Program-made: the position numbers and the translations under genes | Shown here: positions 56,401 to 64,000 of the stretch, one piece after another | Layout of the letters: each line of letters starts with the position of its first letter | How positions within the stretch are numbered: the stretch's first letter is position 1 | Source of the DNA: Pseudoips prasinana | Taxonomy: Eukaryota > Arthropoda > Insecta > Lepidoptera > Nolidae | Direction of reading: 5' to 3' | Length of the DNA: 64,000 bases | NCBI GenBank assembly: GCA_951640165.1 | Contig: OX621240.1 | Location: forward strand, 40,118,713-40,182,712 | The notes under the pieces: model-generated | Databases searched by the model: none | What the model was told of the DNA's origin: nothing | Seen by the model: the letters and a program-made list of their open reading frames with translations, nothing else

Positions 56401-56649
56401 GAGCTGCGCCGTGCCCTGACCGATGTAGTCGGGTTAGACCTCTCACTTCCCGGTGTGGTGAACTCCATGCTGGGGAGTGAGGAGGCTTGGGCGGCGGTTG
56501 CCTCCTTTTGCGAGAATGTCATGTCGCAAAAGGAGGCGGCGGAGCGCGCGCGGGAGGATGATCCTCTCGCGCCGCCGCTCCGCAGGCGGAGAAGGGGTGG
56601 GAGACGGCGGTTGTACGATCGTCGCCTCCCTCCTTCTGGTGGTGATTAG
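53479..56649 (+). CDS. ORF2, endonuclease-reverse transcriptase (1056 aa)
   Basis: Open with endonuclease, YADD and zinc ligands (CHECG) present, but it has the most private substitutions: MGRVKH at the start, LESGPGYV, RPCGPPLTE, FGFRQERST (Glu for the conserved Gly in the reverse-transcriptase fingers motif), HILVEGV, AQEWEAV, VLWDWLERPH (Trp for Arg), GATEDTAQH and LPGVVNS. The Gly to Glu change is the likeliest to matter. The block from YKLARSQLRP to RTEFTPP is shared with U5 and U11. Confidence 0.94.
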   Translation: MGRVKHRILQANTNHCRAAQDLLMQTVAEWLVDVAVVAEPYSIPGRWLGDRDGLVALVSRPATDSPPLSLLESGPGYVAAAWGEIALVGVYFSPNRPLRDFENFLEVLTAVVGRAAPRQVVVLGDLNAKAVAWGNPAASCNVRGRAVEFWAASCGVSLLNRGDVHTCVRQQGGSVVDVSFATPVLATRVVNWRVEMVETLSDHRYVRFDISTQSPRGMARSGQSPFPRWALTRLDREAALEAAFLEDWLSPPVEGTDVDAAAVRLRGSLTEVCNSSMPRSRRPPPRRAVYWWTAELAALRAACVEARRAYTRSRRRTSRCQAEEDRLYASYVEAKTVLKLAMCAAEDSAKAEMLEGLDRDPFGRPYKLARSQLRPCGPPLTETLEPALLDGVVRSLFPRRTEFTPPTMNPPLGGVVASLAEEVPPVSAEEFGAGVLSLRAKKTAPGPDGVPARVVAIAASLMEQRFRDLFSACLTAGRFPKLWKEGQLCLLRKEGRPVDSPSAYRPIVLLDEVGKLFEGILATRLNSHLREVGPDLSDAQFGFRQERSTVDAVALLRGQVKEAVEAGDGVLAVSFDIANAFNSVPHSTILEALRYHGVPQYLRVILANYLEDREVLLADRTARIRRYGAESGVPQGSVLGPLLWNIGFDWLLRGTLLQGTSVICYADDTLLVARGRDFREAACLASAGGSLVAGRIRQLGLRVALNKTEAVFFHGPRQRCPPDAHILVEGVRIGVGAQMKYLGLVLDSRWRFGPHFSGLSTRLLKAADALSWLLPNLGGPKERCRRLYAGILKSMALYGAPIWADSLHRRENATAIRRPQRAIAQRVARAYRSVGFAAACALAGTPPWELEAWVLARVYEWVARRRALGERPAAQEWEAVRREARDAIVLHWTRDLASATFGRRTLDALGPVLWDWLERPHGFLSFRLVQVLSGHGCFGTHLHRIQREETPACHECGATEDTAQHTLEVCPAWAELRRALTDVVGLDLSLPGVVNSMLGSEEAWAAVASFCENVMSQKEAAERAREDDPLAPPLRRRRRGGRRRLYDRRLPPSGGD

Positions 56650-56970
56650 CGGGCGACAGGCGCGGGGGCGCCTTCGCTCGCATTGCACCAATCACCACCC
56701 TCGTCGGGCGGGAACGGCCGAGCACTCACGGTCGTTCCCGGGCCCCTCCACTAAGGGAGGGGCGTGCGGGCCCCGCTGTAAAGGCGGGCGGTCGTCGGTG
56801 GGGGACTGGACGTAAAGGCTGTGCCGGTTTCCCAGTCCTCCTCCAAATAGACGATGCGGGAGTGCCGCTGGGTTATTTTAGTGGGTATGCCGGGCTAGCC
56901 GGAGAGTCCCACATAACCCGTCCATCCCCCAATGGGCGGGTATGCGTAACGCATTTTTTCCCAGCGCAAA

Positions 56971-57030
<60 letters not shown>
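56650..57030 (+). other. U10 3' UTR and poly(A)
   Basis: Non-coding with 59 A (56972-57030). Confidence 0.85.
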
Positions 57031-57032
<2 letters not shown>

Positions 57033-57044
57033 TTAGGTTCGCCA
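57031..57044 (+). repeat. Telomeric spacer with CGCCA tail (U10/U11)
   Basis: GGTTAGGTTCGCCA, identical to 51215-51228 and 62874-62887. Confidence 0.88.
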
Positions 57045-57198
57045 GGGGAACCACCCCACAGTGCTTGCGTCCACGTCGCGTTCCCCGGAAACGTCCCAGT
57101 TCTGACCACCGTAACGGAGTGGCAGACACTGGGTACGGCTAAAGTGCACTGTGCATCGTAGCTACCTTACTGCCTTGAGAGCTACGAATTGTTGGAAA
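57045..57198 (+). promoter_or_regulatory. U11 5' UTR
   Basis: 154 bp, hairpin CGTAGCT/AGCTACG. A private 2-nt insertion gives GGCAGACACTGGG, where others have GGCAGACTGGG. Confidence 0.75.
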
Positions 57199-59323
57199 AT
57201 GCCTAAACCCGCGCGGGATGCCCTCGGGCATTTTGTAAAAAAAGGCCCTTCTCAGGGCCAACCCAAAGGCCCTTCTCAGGGCCAACCCAAAGGCCCTTCT
57301 CAGGGCCAACCAAAAGGCCCTTTTCAGGGCCAACGCGACGCTGAAGCGTCGAAGGAAGGTCGAGCCTTCTACGGCGGGAGGGTGGATGAATTGTCGGACT
57401 CCGACAACGAGTCCACTGCGTCAGATGGCGCGATGGTGATCGAGATTGCTCGATCACGATCGGCTTCGAGGAAACGTTCCTTCCTCAAAGTCGTGTCGGA
57501 TGGCTCCTCTGGCTCGGGCTCGGCGAAGAAGCCAAAAAAACAAGGCTAAGAAGCCCACGACAGCGGCAGACACCCACGATGTGGGTTTAGCCGACGCCCA
57601 GCGTGAGCTGGACCTGGCACGGCGGGAGCAGCTCCAGCAAGAGCTGGAGGAGCGGGTTGCGGCCCAGGAAGAACGGGCGCGCGTTGCCCGTGCAAAGTCC
57701 GGGTACGGGGCGTCCCGCGTCCTGTACGCGGACCACTCCCTGGCCGAACTCCAGAGAATGGCCTTGGAGGACGAGGAGGCGATCGCGGAGGTCGCCGCCA
57801 AGTCCTCCCACTTAAAAGGGACTTTTCAGAAGTCCCTTAAATGCCGGGCCGCGAGCATGCGTGGCATCGTCGCGGAGCTGGTCGACCGCAAGGCCAGCGA
57901 CGAAACGCGGCAACTGCAGGCGAAGGTAGATCGCCTGCAGTCGGAGGTCAGCCAGCTGCACATGAAGCTGGCTGAAGCCACGGCCCGGCCATCCCAAGCC
58001 GAGCCCAGACCTGCGGCAGAGGGCCTTGCCTCCTCCCCCGGCCTTGAGGATGTCCTCCGCAGGGTCATGGCGGAGGAGAGGGCCTTCGTCAGATCCTGCC
58101 TAGCGGGGATAGAGGACCGGCTCTTGCCGGCGAAAGTCGTCCGACCGCCGCTTGCGGCGGACAGAAGGCGAGAGGAGCCGGAGCCTAGCTCCTCGAGGGA
58201 GGACGCCCTTCTCCCTTCCACCACCCCGACCAACCAGCAGGGCTGGACGAAGGTGGTCGGTAAGGGGAAGGGCAAAGGCAAAAGGACGGCACCTGTCGTC
58301 CCTGCCGTCCCCGCCACCACCACTCCCAGCCAGTCGGCTGCGACTGGCAAAGGAAAAGGGAAAGGGAAGGGGAAGGGGAGGAGCGCCCCTCGAGCCCCAG
58401 CCGTCTCCGCCACCACCCCTGCTGGTCAGTCGACTGGCACGGGAGGGGAGAAGGGGAAGGCGAAGAGTTCCACCCCAGCCGGCCCCAAGAGGAACTTGGT
58501 TCCTCCCAAGACCGCAGCCGTCGTGATGACACTCACCGCGGAGGCTGCGGAGCGGGGAGAGACTTACGCGTCCGTAATGATGCAGGCGCGTGCCAGTGCC
58601 GATCCCGCCAAACTGGGGATCGGCAAAGTCTCGTGCCGCCGGACTCTGGCTGGGGCTCGTATTTTTGAGTTCCCAGGTGCGGAGGGTGGCAAGAATGCGG
58701 ACCTCTTCGCAGCAAAGCTGCAAGAGGTCCTTGCGGACGCGGCGAAGGTGGCCAGGCCGGTGAAGTCGGCGGCCTTCGAGGTGACGGACCTGGATGACTC
58801 CGTCACCAAGGAGGAGGTGGTGGCAGCAATCGCAGCCATAGGGGGCTGCGAAGTCGCAGCGGTACAAGGCGGGGGCATCAGGCCCGGGCGCGGCGGCATG
58901 GGCACCATTCGCCTAGAGTGCCCAGTCGCCGCTGCCAAAGCCGTCCTCGAAAAGGGACGGCTCGCCGTTGGCTTCAGCTCGGGTGCAGTCCGGGCCCTTG
59001 AAGACCAGCCTTTAAGGTGTTATAAGTGCTTCGGCATCGGACACACCCGAGCTCTCTGTCCGTCCACAATAGACAGGACGGACAGCTGCTACCGCTGCGG
59101 CAAGGAGGGGCACAAAGCCGCCTCCTGCAATGCCGCCACGCCGCACTGCACGGTCTGTGCCGCCAGTGGCCGCCCTGCGGGCCACATAATGAAGGGGAGG
59201 AACTGCAGTCCTCCCCTTAAGAAGGGGAAAGTACAGGCGCCGACCCGGCCTGTCGTTGCCACCGCCGTCCCAGTGGCTGGGACCTCAGCGGCTGTGGAGG
59301 AGGGGGGTGCGATGACCGACTAA
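57199..59323 (+). pseudogene. ORF1 with +1 frameshift in an A7 run
   Basis: Starts at ATG 57199 (MPKPARDALGHFVKK; four GPSQGQ repeats, the last GPFQGQ). At 57534-57540 there are seven A. Six would continue the normal reading (KPKNKAKKPTTAADTHD), but seven give KPKKQG and a stop at 57549. The downstream frame is open from before the shift through coiled coil, Gly-Lys tract (GKGKGKGKGRS) and three zinc knuckles (first CYKCFGIGH) to the TAATG at 59323. It could be a real indel, a sequencing error in a homopolymer, or a slippery site. No other copy has an A7 here. Confidence 0.88.
57244..57331 (+). repeat. 24-bp tandem repeat in U11 ORF1, 4 units
   Basis: Four units. The last has a Ser to Phe change that falls in the hairpin loop (TCTC to TTTC). 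Confidence 0.95.
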
Positions 59324-62300
59324 TGGGTAGAGTCGAACATCGCATCCTCCAGGCGAACACCAACCACTGCAGAGCGGCACAGGATCTGTTGATGCAGACT
59401 GTGGCCGAGTGGTTGGTGGACGTGGCGGTGGTCGCCGAGCCGTACTCGATACCTGGCCGCTGGCTGGGTGATCGGGACGGCTTGGTGGCGTTGGTGTCGC
59501 GGCCTGCCACGGACTCCCCTCCCCTCTCGCTCTTAGAGAGGGGTCCGGGATACGTGGCCGCCGCGTGGGGAGAAATAGCCCTGGTCGGGGTCTATTTCTC
59601 CCCAAACCGCCCTCTAAGGGACTTCGAGGATTTTCTCGAAGTCCTTACGGCAGTCGTCGGGAGGGCGGCACCACGTCAGGTCGTCGTGTTGGGCGACCTG
59701 AATGCTAAGTCGGTGGCCTGGGGCAACTCAGCGGCGTCCTGCAACGTCCGGGGGCGCGCCGTCGAATTTTGGGCGGCTTCGTGCGGCGTGTCCCTCCTGA
59801 ACAGGGGGGATGTTCACACGTGTGTGCGGCAACAGGGAGGGTCAGTGGTGGACGTGTCGTTCGCCACCCCTGTGCTAGCCACACGCGTCGTGAACTGGCG
59901 GGTGGAGATGGTGGAGACCCTGTCGGACCACCGATATGTGCGGTTCGACATCTCCACCCAGAGCCCGCGGGGGATGGCCCGCTCGGGCCAATCTCCCTTC
60001 CCGCGGTGGGCTCTCACCCGCCTGGACCGGGAGGCAGCCCTGGAGGCAGCGTTCCTCGAGGACTGGCTCTCGCCCCCTGTGGAGGTGACGGACGTGGACG
60101 CCGCAGCGGTCCAGCTGCGGAGGTCCCTGACCGAGGTGTGCAACTCCAGCATGCCTCGGTCTCGCCGTCCGCCTCCCCGTCGCGCCGTTTATTGGTGGAC
60201 GGGGGAGCTGGCGGCGCTACGGGCCGCGTGCGTGGAGGCCAGGAGGGCCTACACGCGGAGTCGGCGGCGCACCAGCCGATGTCAGGCTGAGGAGGACCGC
60301 CTCTACGCCTCTTACATGGAGGCAAAGACGGTCCTCAAGATGGCAATGTGCGCCGCCGAAGACTCGGCAAAGGCCGAGATGCTGGAGGGACTCGATAGGG
60401 ATCCGTTTGGGAGGCCATATAAGCTGGCGCGGAGCCAGCTGCGCCCTTATGGCCCCCCACTAACGGAGACCCTAGAGCCGGCGTTGCTGGATGGGGTGGT
60501 TCGGTCACTGTTTCCGCGCAGGACCGAATTCACCCCACCAACGATGAACCCCCCACTGGGGGGGGTGGTGGCTTCGCCGGAGGAGGAGGTCCCTCCAGTA
60601 TCGGTGGAGGAACTTCGCGCGGGGGTTCTGTCCCTCCGCGCGAAGAAGACGGCCCCTGGACCGGATGGTGTCCCCGCACGGGTGGTGGCCATCGCGGCGT
60701 CCCTCATGGAGGAGAGGTTTCGGGACCTCTTCAGCGCGTGCCTGACGGCTGGGAGGTTCCCGAAGATCTGGAAGGAGGGGCAGCTTTGCCTGCTCCGGAA
60801 GGAGGGACGCCCGGTGGACTCCCCCTCGGCATACCGGCCCATCGTCCTGCTCGATGAGGTCGGTAAATTGTTCGAGGGGATCATCGCCACCCGGCTCAAT
60901 AGCCAGTTGCGGGAGGTAGGGCCAGACCTGTCGGACGCCCAGTTCGGGTTTCGACAGGGGCGTTCGACGGTCGACGCGGTGGCCCTACTCAGGGGCCAAG
61001 TGCAGGAGGCGGTTGGGGCTGGGGACGGAGTGTTGGCGGTGTCGTTTGACATCGCCAACGCCTTCAACTCCGTGCCCCACACAACCATATTGGAGGCACT
61101 CCGGTACCACGGAGTGCCCCAATATCTGCGGATGATCCTGGCCAACTACCTGGAGGACCGGGAGGTCCTCCTGGCGGACAGGACGGCCAGGATCAGGCGC
61201 TACGGCGCGGAATCCGGTGTTCCACAGGGCTCGGTGCTAGGGCCCCTCTTGTGGAACATCGGATTCGATTGGCTCCTGCGGGGCACCCTCCTCCAGGGCA
61301 CGAGTGTCATCTGCTACGCGGATGACACTCTCCTCGTTGCCCGGGGGAGGGAATTTAGGGAGGCGGCCTGTCTGGCCTCAGCTGGCGGATCCTTAGTGGC
61401 AGGCAGGATCCGCCAGCTTGGTTTGAGGGTGGCGCTGAACAAGACCGAGGCCGTGTTCTTTCACGGGCCTCGGCAGCGCTGCCCTCCTGACGCCCACATC
61501 GTGGTGGAGGGCGTCCGGATAGGGGTCGGGGCCCAGATGAAGTATCTGGGCCTCGTGCTGGACAGCAGGTGGCGCTTCGGCCCGCACTTTAGCGGGCTGT
61601 CGACGCGCCTGCTGAAAGCCGCGGACGCCCTCTCATGGCTCCTCCCAAACCTGGGAGGGCCCAAGGAGCGATGCCGGCGCCTCTATGCCGGCATCCTCAA
61701 GAGCATGGCCCTATATGGGGCACCCATCTGGGCGGACTCCCTCCATAGGAGGGAGAATGCAACCGCCATCCGCAGGCCCCAACGGGCCATTGCACAGCGG
61801 GTGGCGAGAGCCTACCGCTCAGTGGGCTTTGCGGCGGCGTGCGCTCTGGCCGGCACCCCTCCCTGGGAATTGGAGGCATGGGTGCTCGCCAGAGTGTACG
61901 AATGGGCGGCGCGGCGTAGGGCGCTCGGTGAGCGCCCCGCCGCGCAAGAGCGGGATGCCGTGCGGCGGGAGGCGAGGGACGCAATCGTCCTACACTGGAC
62001 ACGGGACCTCGCCTCCGCCACATTTGGACGCCGGACGCTGGACGCGCTCGGTCCAGTCCTGCGGGACTGGCTCGAGCGGTCCCACGGTTTCCTCTCGTTC
62101 CGTCTGGTGCAGGTGTTATCCGGGCATGGCTGCTTCGGATCGCACCTGCATCGGATCCGGAGGGAGGAAACCCCGGCGTGCCACGAGTGTGGAGCCGCGG
62201 AGGACACGGCGCAGCACACCCTCGAGGTGTGCCCAGCCTGGGCTGAGCTGCGCCGTGCCCTGACCGATGTAGTCGGGATTGACCTCTCGCTTCCCAGTGT

Positions 62301-62493
62301 GGTGAATTCCATGCTGGGAAGTGAGGAGGCTTGGGCGGCGGTTGCCTCCTTTTGCGAGAATGTCATGTCGCAAAAGGAGGCGGCGGAGCGCGCGCGGGAG
62401 GATGATCCTCTCGCGCCGCCGCTCCGCAGGCGAAGAAGGGGTGGGAGACGGCGGTTGTACGATCGTCGTCTCCCTCCTTCTGGTGGTGATTAG
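59323..62493 (+). CDS. ORF2, endonuclease-reverse transcriptase (1056 aa)
   Basis: Intact with all catalytic and zinc residues (CHECG). Private changes are SVPHTTIL, YLRMILANY, RGREFREA shortly after YADD, and GCFGSHLHRIRREE before the zinc motif. Its first 284 codons appear identical to the partial ORF2 of U12, including a rare GACCTGAATGCTAAGTCG spelling of the endonuclease motif. The middle (YKLARSQLRPYGPPLTETLEP) is shared with U5. Confidence 0.95.
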   Translation: MGRVEHRILQANTNHCRAAQDLLMQTVAEWLVDVAVVAEPYSIPGRWLGDRDGLVALVSRPATDSPPLSLLERGPGYVAAAWGEIALVGVYFSPNRPLRDFEDFLEVLTAVVGRAAPRQVVVLGDLNAKSVAWGNSAASCNVRGRAVEFWAASCGVSLLNRGDVHTCVRQQGGSVVDVSFATPVLATRVVNWRVEMVETLSDHRYVRFDISTQSPRGMARSGQSPFPRWALTRLDREAALEAAFLEDWLSPPVEVTDVDAAAVQLRRSLTEVCNSSMPRSRRPPPRRAVYWWTGELAALRAACVEARRAYTRSRRRTSRCQAEEDRLYASYMEAKTVLKMAMCAAEDSAKAEMLEGLDRDPFGRPYKLARSQLRPYGPPLTETLEPALLDGVVRSLFPRRTEFTPPTMNPPLGGVVASPEEEVPPVSVEELRAGVLSLRAKKTAPGPDGVPARVVAIAASLMEERFRDLFSACLTAGRFPKIWKEGQLCLLRKEGRPVDSPSAYRPIVLLDEVGKLFEGIIATRLNSQLREVGPDLSDAQFGFRQGRSTVDAVALLRGQVQEAVGAGDGVLAVSFDIANAFNSVPHTTILEALRYHGVPQYLRMILANYLEDREVLLADRTARIRRYGAESGVPQGSVLGPLLWNIGFDWLLRGTLLQGTSVICYADDTLLVARGREFREAACLASAGGSLVAGRIRQLGLRVALNKTEAVFFHGPRQRCPPDAHIVVEGVRIGVGAQMKYLGLVLDSRWRFGPHFSGLSTRLLKAADALSWLLPNLGGPKERCRRLYAGILKSMALYGAPIWADSLHRRENATAIRRPQRAIAQRVARAYRSVGFAAACALAGTPPWELEAWVLARVYEWAARRRALGERPAAQERDAVRREARDAIVLHWTRDLASATFGRRTLDALGPVLRDWLERSHGFLSFRLVQVLSGHGCFGSHLHRIRREETPACHECGAAEDTAQHTLEVCPAWAELRRALTDVVGIDLSLPSVVNSMLGSEEAWAAVASFCENVMSQKEAAERAREDDPLAPPLRRRRRGGRRRLYDRRLPPSGGD

Positions 62494-62814
62494 CGGGCGA
62501 CAGGCGCGGGGGCGCCTTCGCTCGCATTGCACTAATCACCATCCACGTCGGGCGGGAACGGCCGAGCACTCACGGTCGTTTCCGGGCCCCTCCACTTAGG
62601 GAGGGGCGTGCGGGCCCCGCTGTAAAGGCGGGCGGTCGTCGGTGGGGGACTGGACGTAAAGGCTGTGCCGGTTTCCCAGTCCTCCTCCACAAAGACGATG
62701 CGGGAGTGCCGCTGGGTTATTTTAGTGGGTATGCCGGAGTAGCCGGAGAGTCCCACATAACCCGTCCATCCCCCAATGGGCGGGTATGCGTAACGCATTT
62801 TTTCCCAGCGCAAA

Positions 62815-62873
<59 letters not shown>
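62494..62873 (+). other. U11 3' UTR and poly(A)
   Basis: Non-coding with 58 A (62816-62873). ATCCACGTCGGGCGG replaces the usual ACCCTCGTCGGGCGG. Confidence 0.85.
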
Positions 62874-62875
<2 letters not shown>

Positions 62876-62887
62876 TTAGGTTCGCCA
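62874..62887 (+). repeat. Telomeric spacer with CGCCA tail (U11/U12)
   Basis: GGTTAGGTTCGCCA, followed directly by ORF1 zinc-knuckle sequence rather than by a normal 5' end. Confidence 0.88.
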
Positions 62888-63148
62888 TCCACAATAGACA
62901 GGACGGACAGCTGCTACCGCTGCGGCAAGGAGGGGCACAAAGCCGCCTCCTGCAATGCCGCCACGCCGCACTGCACGGTCTGTGCCGCCAGTGGCCGCCC
63001 TGCGGGCCACATAATGAAGGGGAGGAACTGCAGTCCTCCCCTTAAGAAGGGGAAAGTACAGGCGCCGACCCGGCCTGTCGTTGCCACCGCCGTCCCAGTG
63101 GCTGGGACCTCAGCGGCTGTGGAGGAGGGGGGTGCGATGACCGACTAA
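62888..63148 (+). pseudogene. ORF1 C-terminal remnant (86 codons)
   Basis: In-frame remnant STIDRTDSCYRCGKEGH onward, with zinc knuckles two and three and the TAATG overlap; knuckle one is gone. An open reading from 62786 through U11's poly(A) into this remnant is not a gene. Confidence 0.9.
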
Positions 63149-64000
63149 TGGGTAGAGTCGAACATCGCATCCTCCAGGCGAACACCAACCACTGCAGAGC
63201 GGCACAGGATCTGTTGATGCAGACTGTGGCCGAGTGGTTGGTGGACGTGGCGGTGGTCGCCGAGCCGTACTCGATACCTGGCCGCTGGCTGGGTGATCGG
63301 GACGGCTTGGTGGCGTTGGTGTCGCGGCCTGCCACGGACTCCCCTCCCCTCTCGCTCTTAGAGAGGGGTCCGGGATACGTGGCCGCCGCGTGGGGAGAAA
63401 TAGCCCTGGTCGGGGTCTATTTCTCCCCAAACCGCCCTCTAAGGGACTTCGAGGATTTTCTCGAAGTCCTTACGGCAGTCGTCGGGAGGGCGGCACCACG
63501 TCAGGTCGTCGTGTTGGGCGACCTGAATGCTAAGTCGGTGGCCTGGGGCAACTCAGCGGCGTCCTGCAACGTCCGGGGGCGCGCCGTCGAATTTTGGGCG
63601 GCTTCGTGCGGCGTGTCCCTCCTGAACAGGGGGGATGTTCACACGTGTGTGCGGCAACAGGGAGGGTCAGTGGTGGACGTGTCGTTCGCCACCCCTGTGC
63701 TAGCCACACGCGTCGTGAACTGGCGGGTGGAGATGGTGGAGACCCTGTCGGACCACCGATATGTGCGGTTCGACATCTCCACCCAGAGCCCGCGGGGGAT
63801 GGCCCGCTCGGGCCAATCTCCCTTCCCGCGGTGGGCTCTCACCCGCCTGGACCGGGAGGCAGCCCTGGAGGCAGCGTTCCTCGAGGACTGGCTCTCGCCC
63901 CCTGTGGAGGTGACGGACGTGGACGCCGCAGCGGTCCAGCTGCGGAGGTCCCTGACCGAGGTGTGCAACTCCAGCATGCCTCGGTCTCGCCGTCCGCCTC
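63148..64000 (+). CDS. ORF2 N-terminal part (endonuclease), cut by window end
   Basis: The first 284 codons are present: the entire APE-type endonuclease (N12, E39, D125, N127, D202, H203) and the beginning of the linker, ending in MPRSRRPP. The reading frame is open to the last base. It matches the start of the 59323-62493 copy, so the missing remainder is presumably a normal reverse transcriptase, but this cannot be seen. Confidence 0.94.
   Translation, partial: MGRVEHRILQANTNHCRAAQDLLMQTVAEWLVDVAVVAEPYSIPGRWLGDRDGLVALVSRPATDSPPLSLLERGPGYVAAAWGEIALVGVYFSPNRPLRDFEDFLEVLTAVVGRAAPRQVVVLGDLNAKSVAWGNSAASCNVRGRAVEFWAASCGVSLLNRGDVHTCVRQQGGSVVDVSFATPVLATRVVNWRVEMVETLSDHRYVRFDISTQSPRGMARSGQSPFPRWALTRLDREAALEAAFLEDWLSPPVEVTDVDAAAVQLRRSLTEVCNSSMPRSRRPP

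Larger units (their letters stand above)
51229..57030 (+). mobile_element. U10: full-length SART/TRAS-like element
   Basis: Complete, both ORFs open, 59 A, the longest tail in the window. Confidence 0.95.
57045..62873 (+). mobile_element. U11: full-length element with ORF1 frameshift
   Basis: Complete ends, 58 A, intact ORF2. ORF1 is interrupted by a +1 shift in a run of A. Confidence 0.95.
62888..64000 (+). mobile_element. U12: 5'-deleted element, cut by window end
   Basis: Begins at TCCACAATAGACAGG inside ORF1, corresponding to 59063 of U11. It follows U11 without a difference I could find over about 1.1 kb. It continues past the window. Confidence 0.94.

Noticed and set aside
62786..63148. 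120-codon open frame through U11's poly(A) into U12
   Set aside because: It starts in the 3' UTR, encodes a poly-Lys run, and exists only because the A-tract length keeps frame.
1..64000. Assignment to TRAS rather than SART
   Set aside because: The UAAUG stop-start and the poly(A)-GGTTAGG junction (implying a bottom-strand nick between CC and TAA) fit SART better. The assignment rests on remembered family features, so it is kept as SART-like rather than firm.
1..64000. Host genes, tRNA, rRNA or satellite between units
   Set aside because: Every interval between ORFs is accounted for by the element's UTRs, the poly(A) and 9-19 bp of telomeric-type spacer.

Overview
The window is one unbroken, same-strand, head-to-tail array of a site-specific non-LTR (LINE-type) retrotransposon. 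There is the 3' end of one copy (U0), ten full-length copies (U1, U2, U3, U5 to U11), a 5'-deleted copy (U4) and a second 5'-deleted copy cut by the window end (U12). I see no cellular gene, tRNA, rRNA, CRISPR array or other transposon. Each full unit is about 5.8 kb: a 5' UTR of 151-160 bp, ORF1, ORF2, a 3' UTR of about 320 bp and a poly(A) tract of 23-59 nt. Units are separated only by 9-19 bp of GGTTAGG-type sequence, the arthropod (TTAGG)n telomere repeat. The source is therefore most likely an insect or other arthropod with TTAGG telomeres, and the window is telomeric or subtelomeric. If the repeats keep canonical orientation, the chromosome end lies to the right. I cannot name the species.

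ORF1 (699-712 aa) is a Gag-like RNA-binding protein with GPSQGQPK repeats, coiled-coil stretches, a Gly-Lys tract and three CCHC zinc knuckles. ORF2 (1055-1056 aa) is an APE-type endonuclease plus reverse transcriptase (YADD) with a C-terminal CCHC motif. The ORFs overlap by one base in TAATG. This layout, the R1-clade domain plan and insertion into TTAGG repeats point to the TRAS/SART group. The UAAUG stop-start and the poly(A)-GGTTAGG 3' junction favour a SART-like element.

Region by region: 1-729 U0; 749-6546 U1; 6556-12364 U2; 12381-18195 U3; 18210-22206 U4 (5'-deleted); 22221-27963 U5 (ORF1 frameshift, 45-bp ORF2 deletion); 27983-33746 U6 (60-bp ORF2 deletion); 33756-39575 U7; 39590-45396 U8; 45406-51214 U9 (zinc-ligand Cys lost); 51229-57030 U10; 57045-62873 U11 (ORF1 +1 frameshift); 62888-64000 U12. 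Every complete ORF2 is free of stops and frameshifts, so the array is young or homogenised.

The most unusual signal is that the whole element, including both coding regions, is packed with short perfect inverted repeats (stems of 6-16 bp, short loops). In several places both arms change together between copies. One such hairpin, up to 18 bp in U6 and U7, holds the TAATG stop-start in its loop. This looks like an extensively self-folding retrotransposon RNA, or the product of recurrent hairpin-templated sequence correction, inside a telomere built almost entirely of tandem LINE copies. The base pairing is read directly from the sequence; its function is inference.
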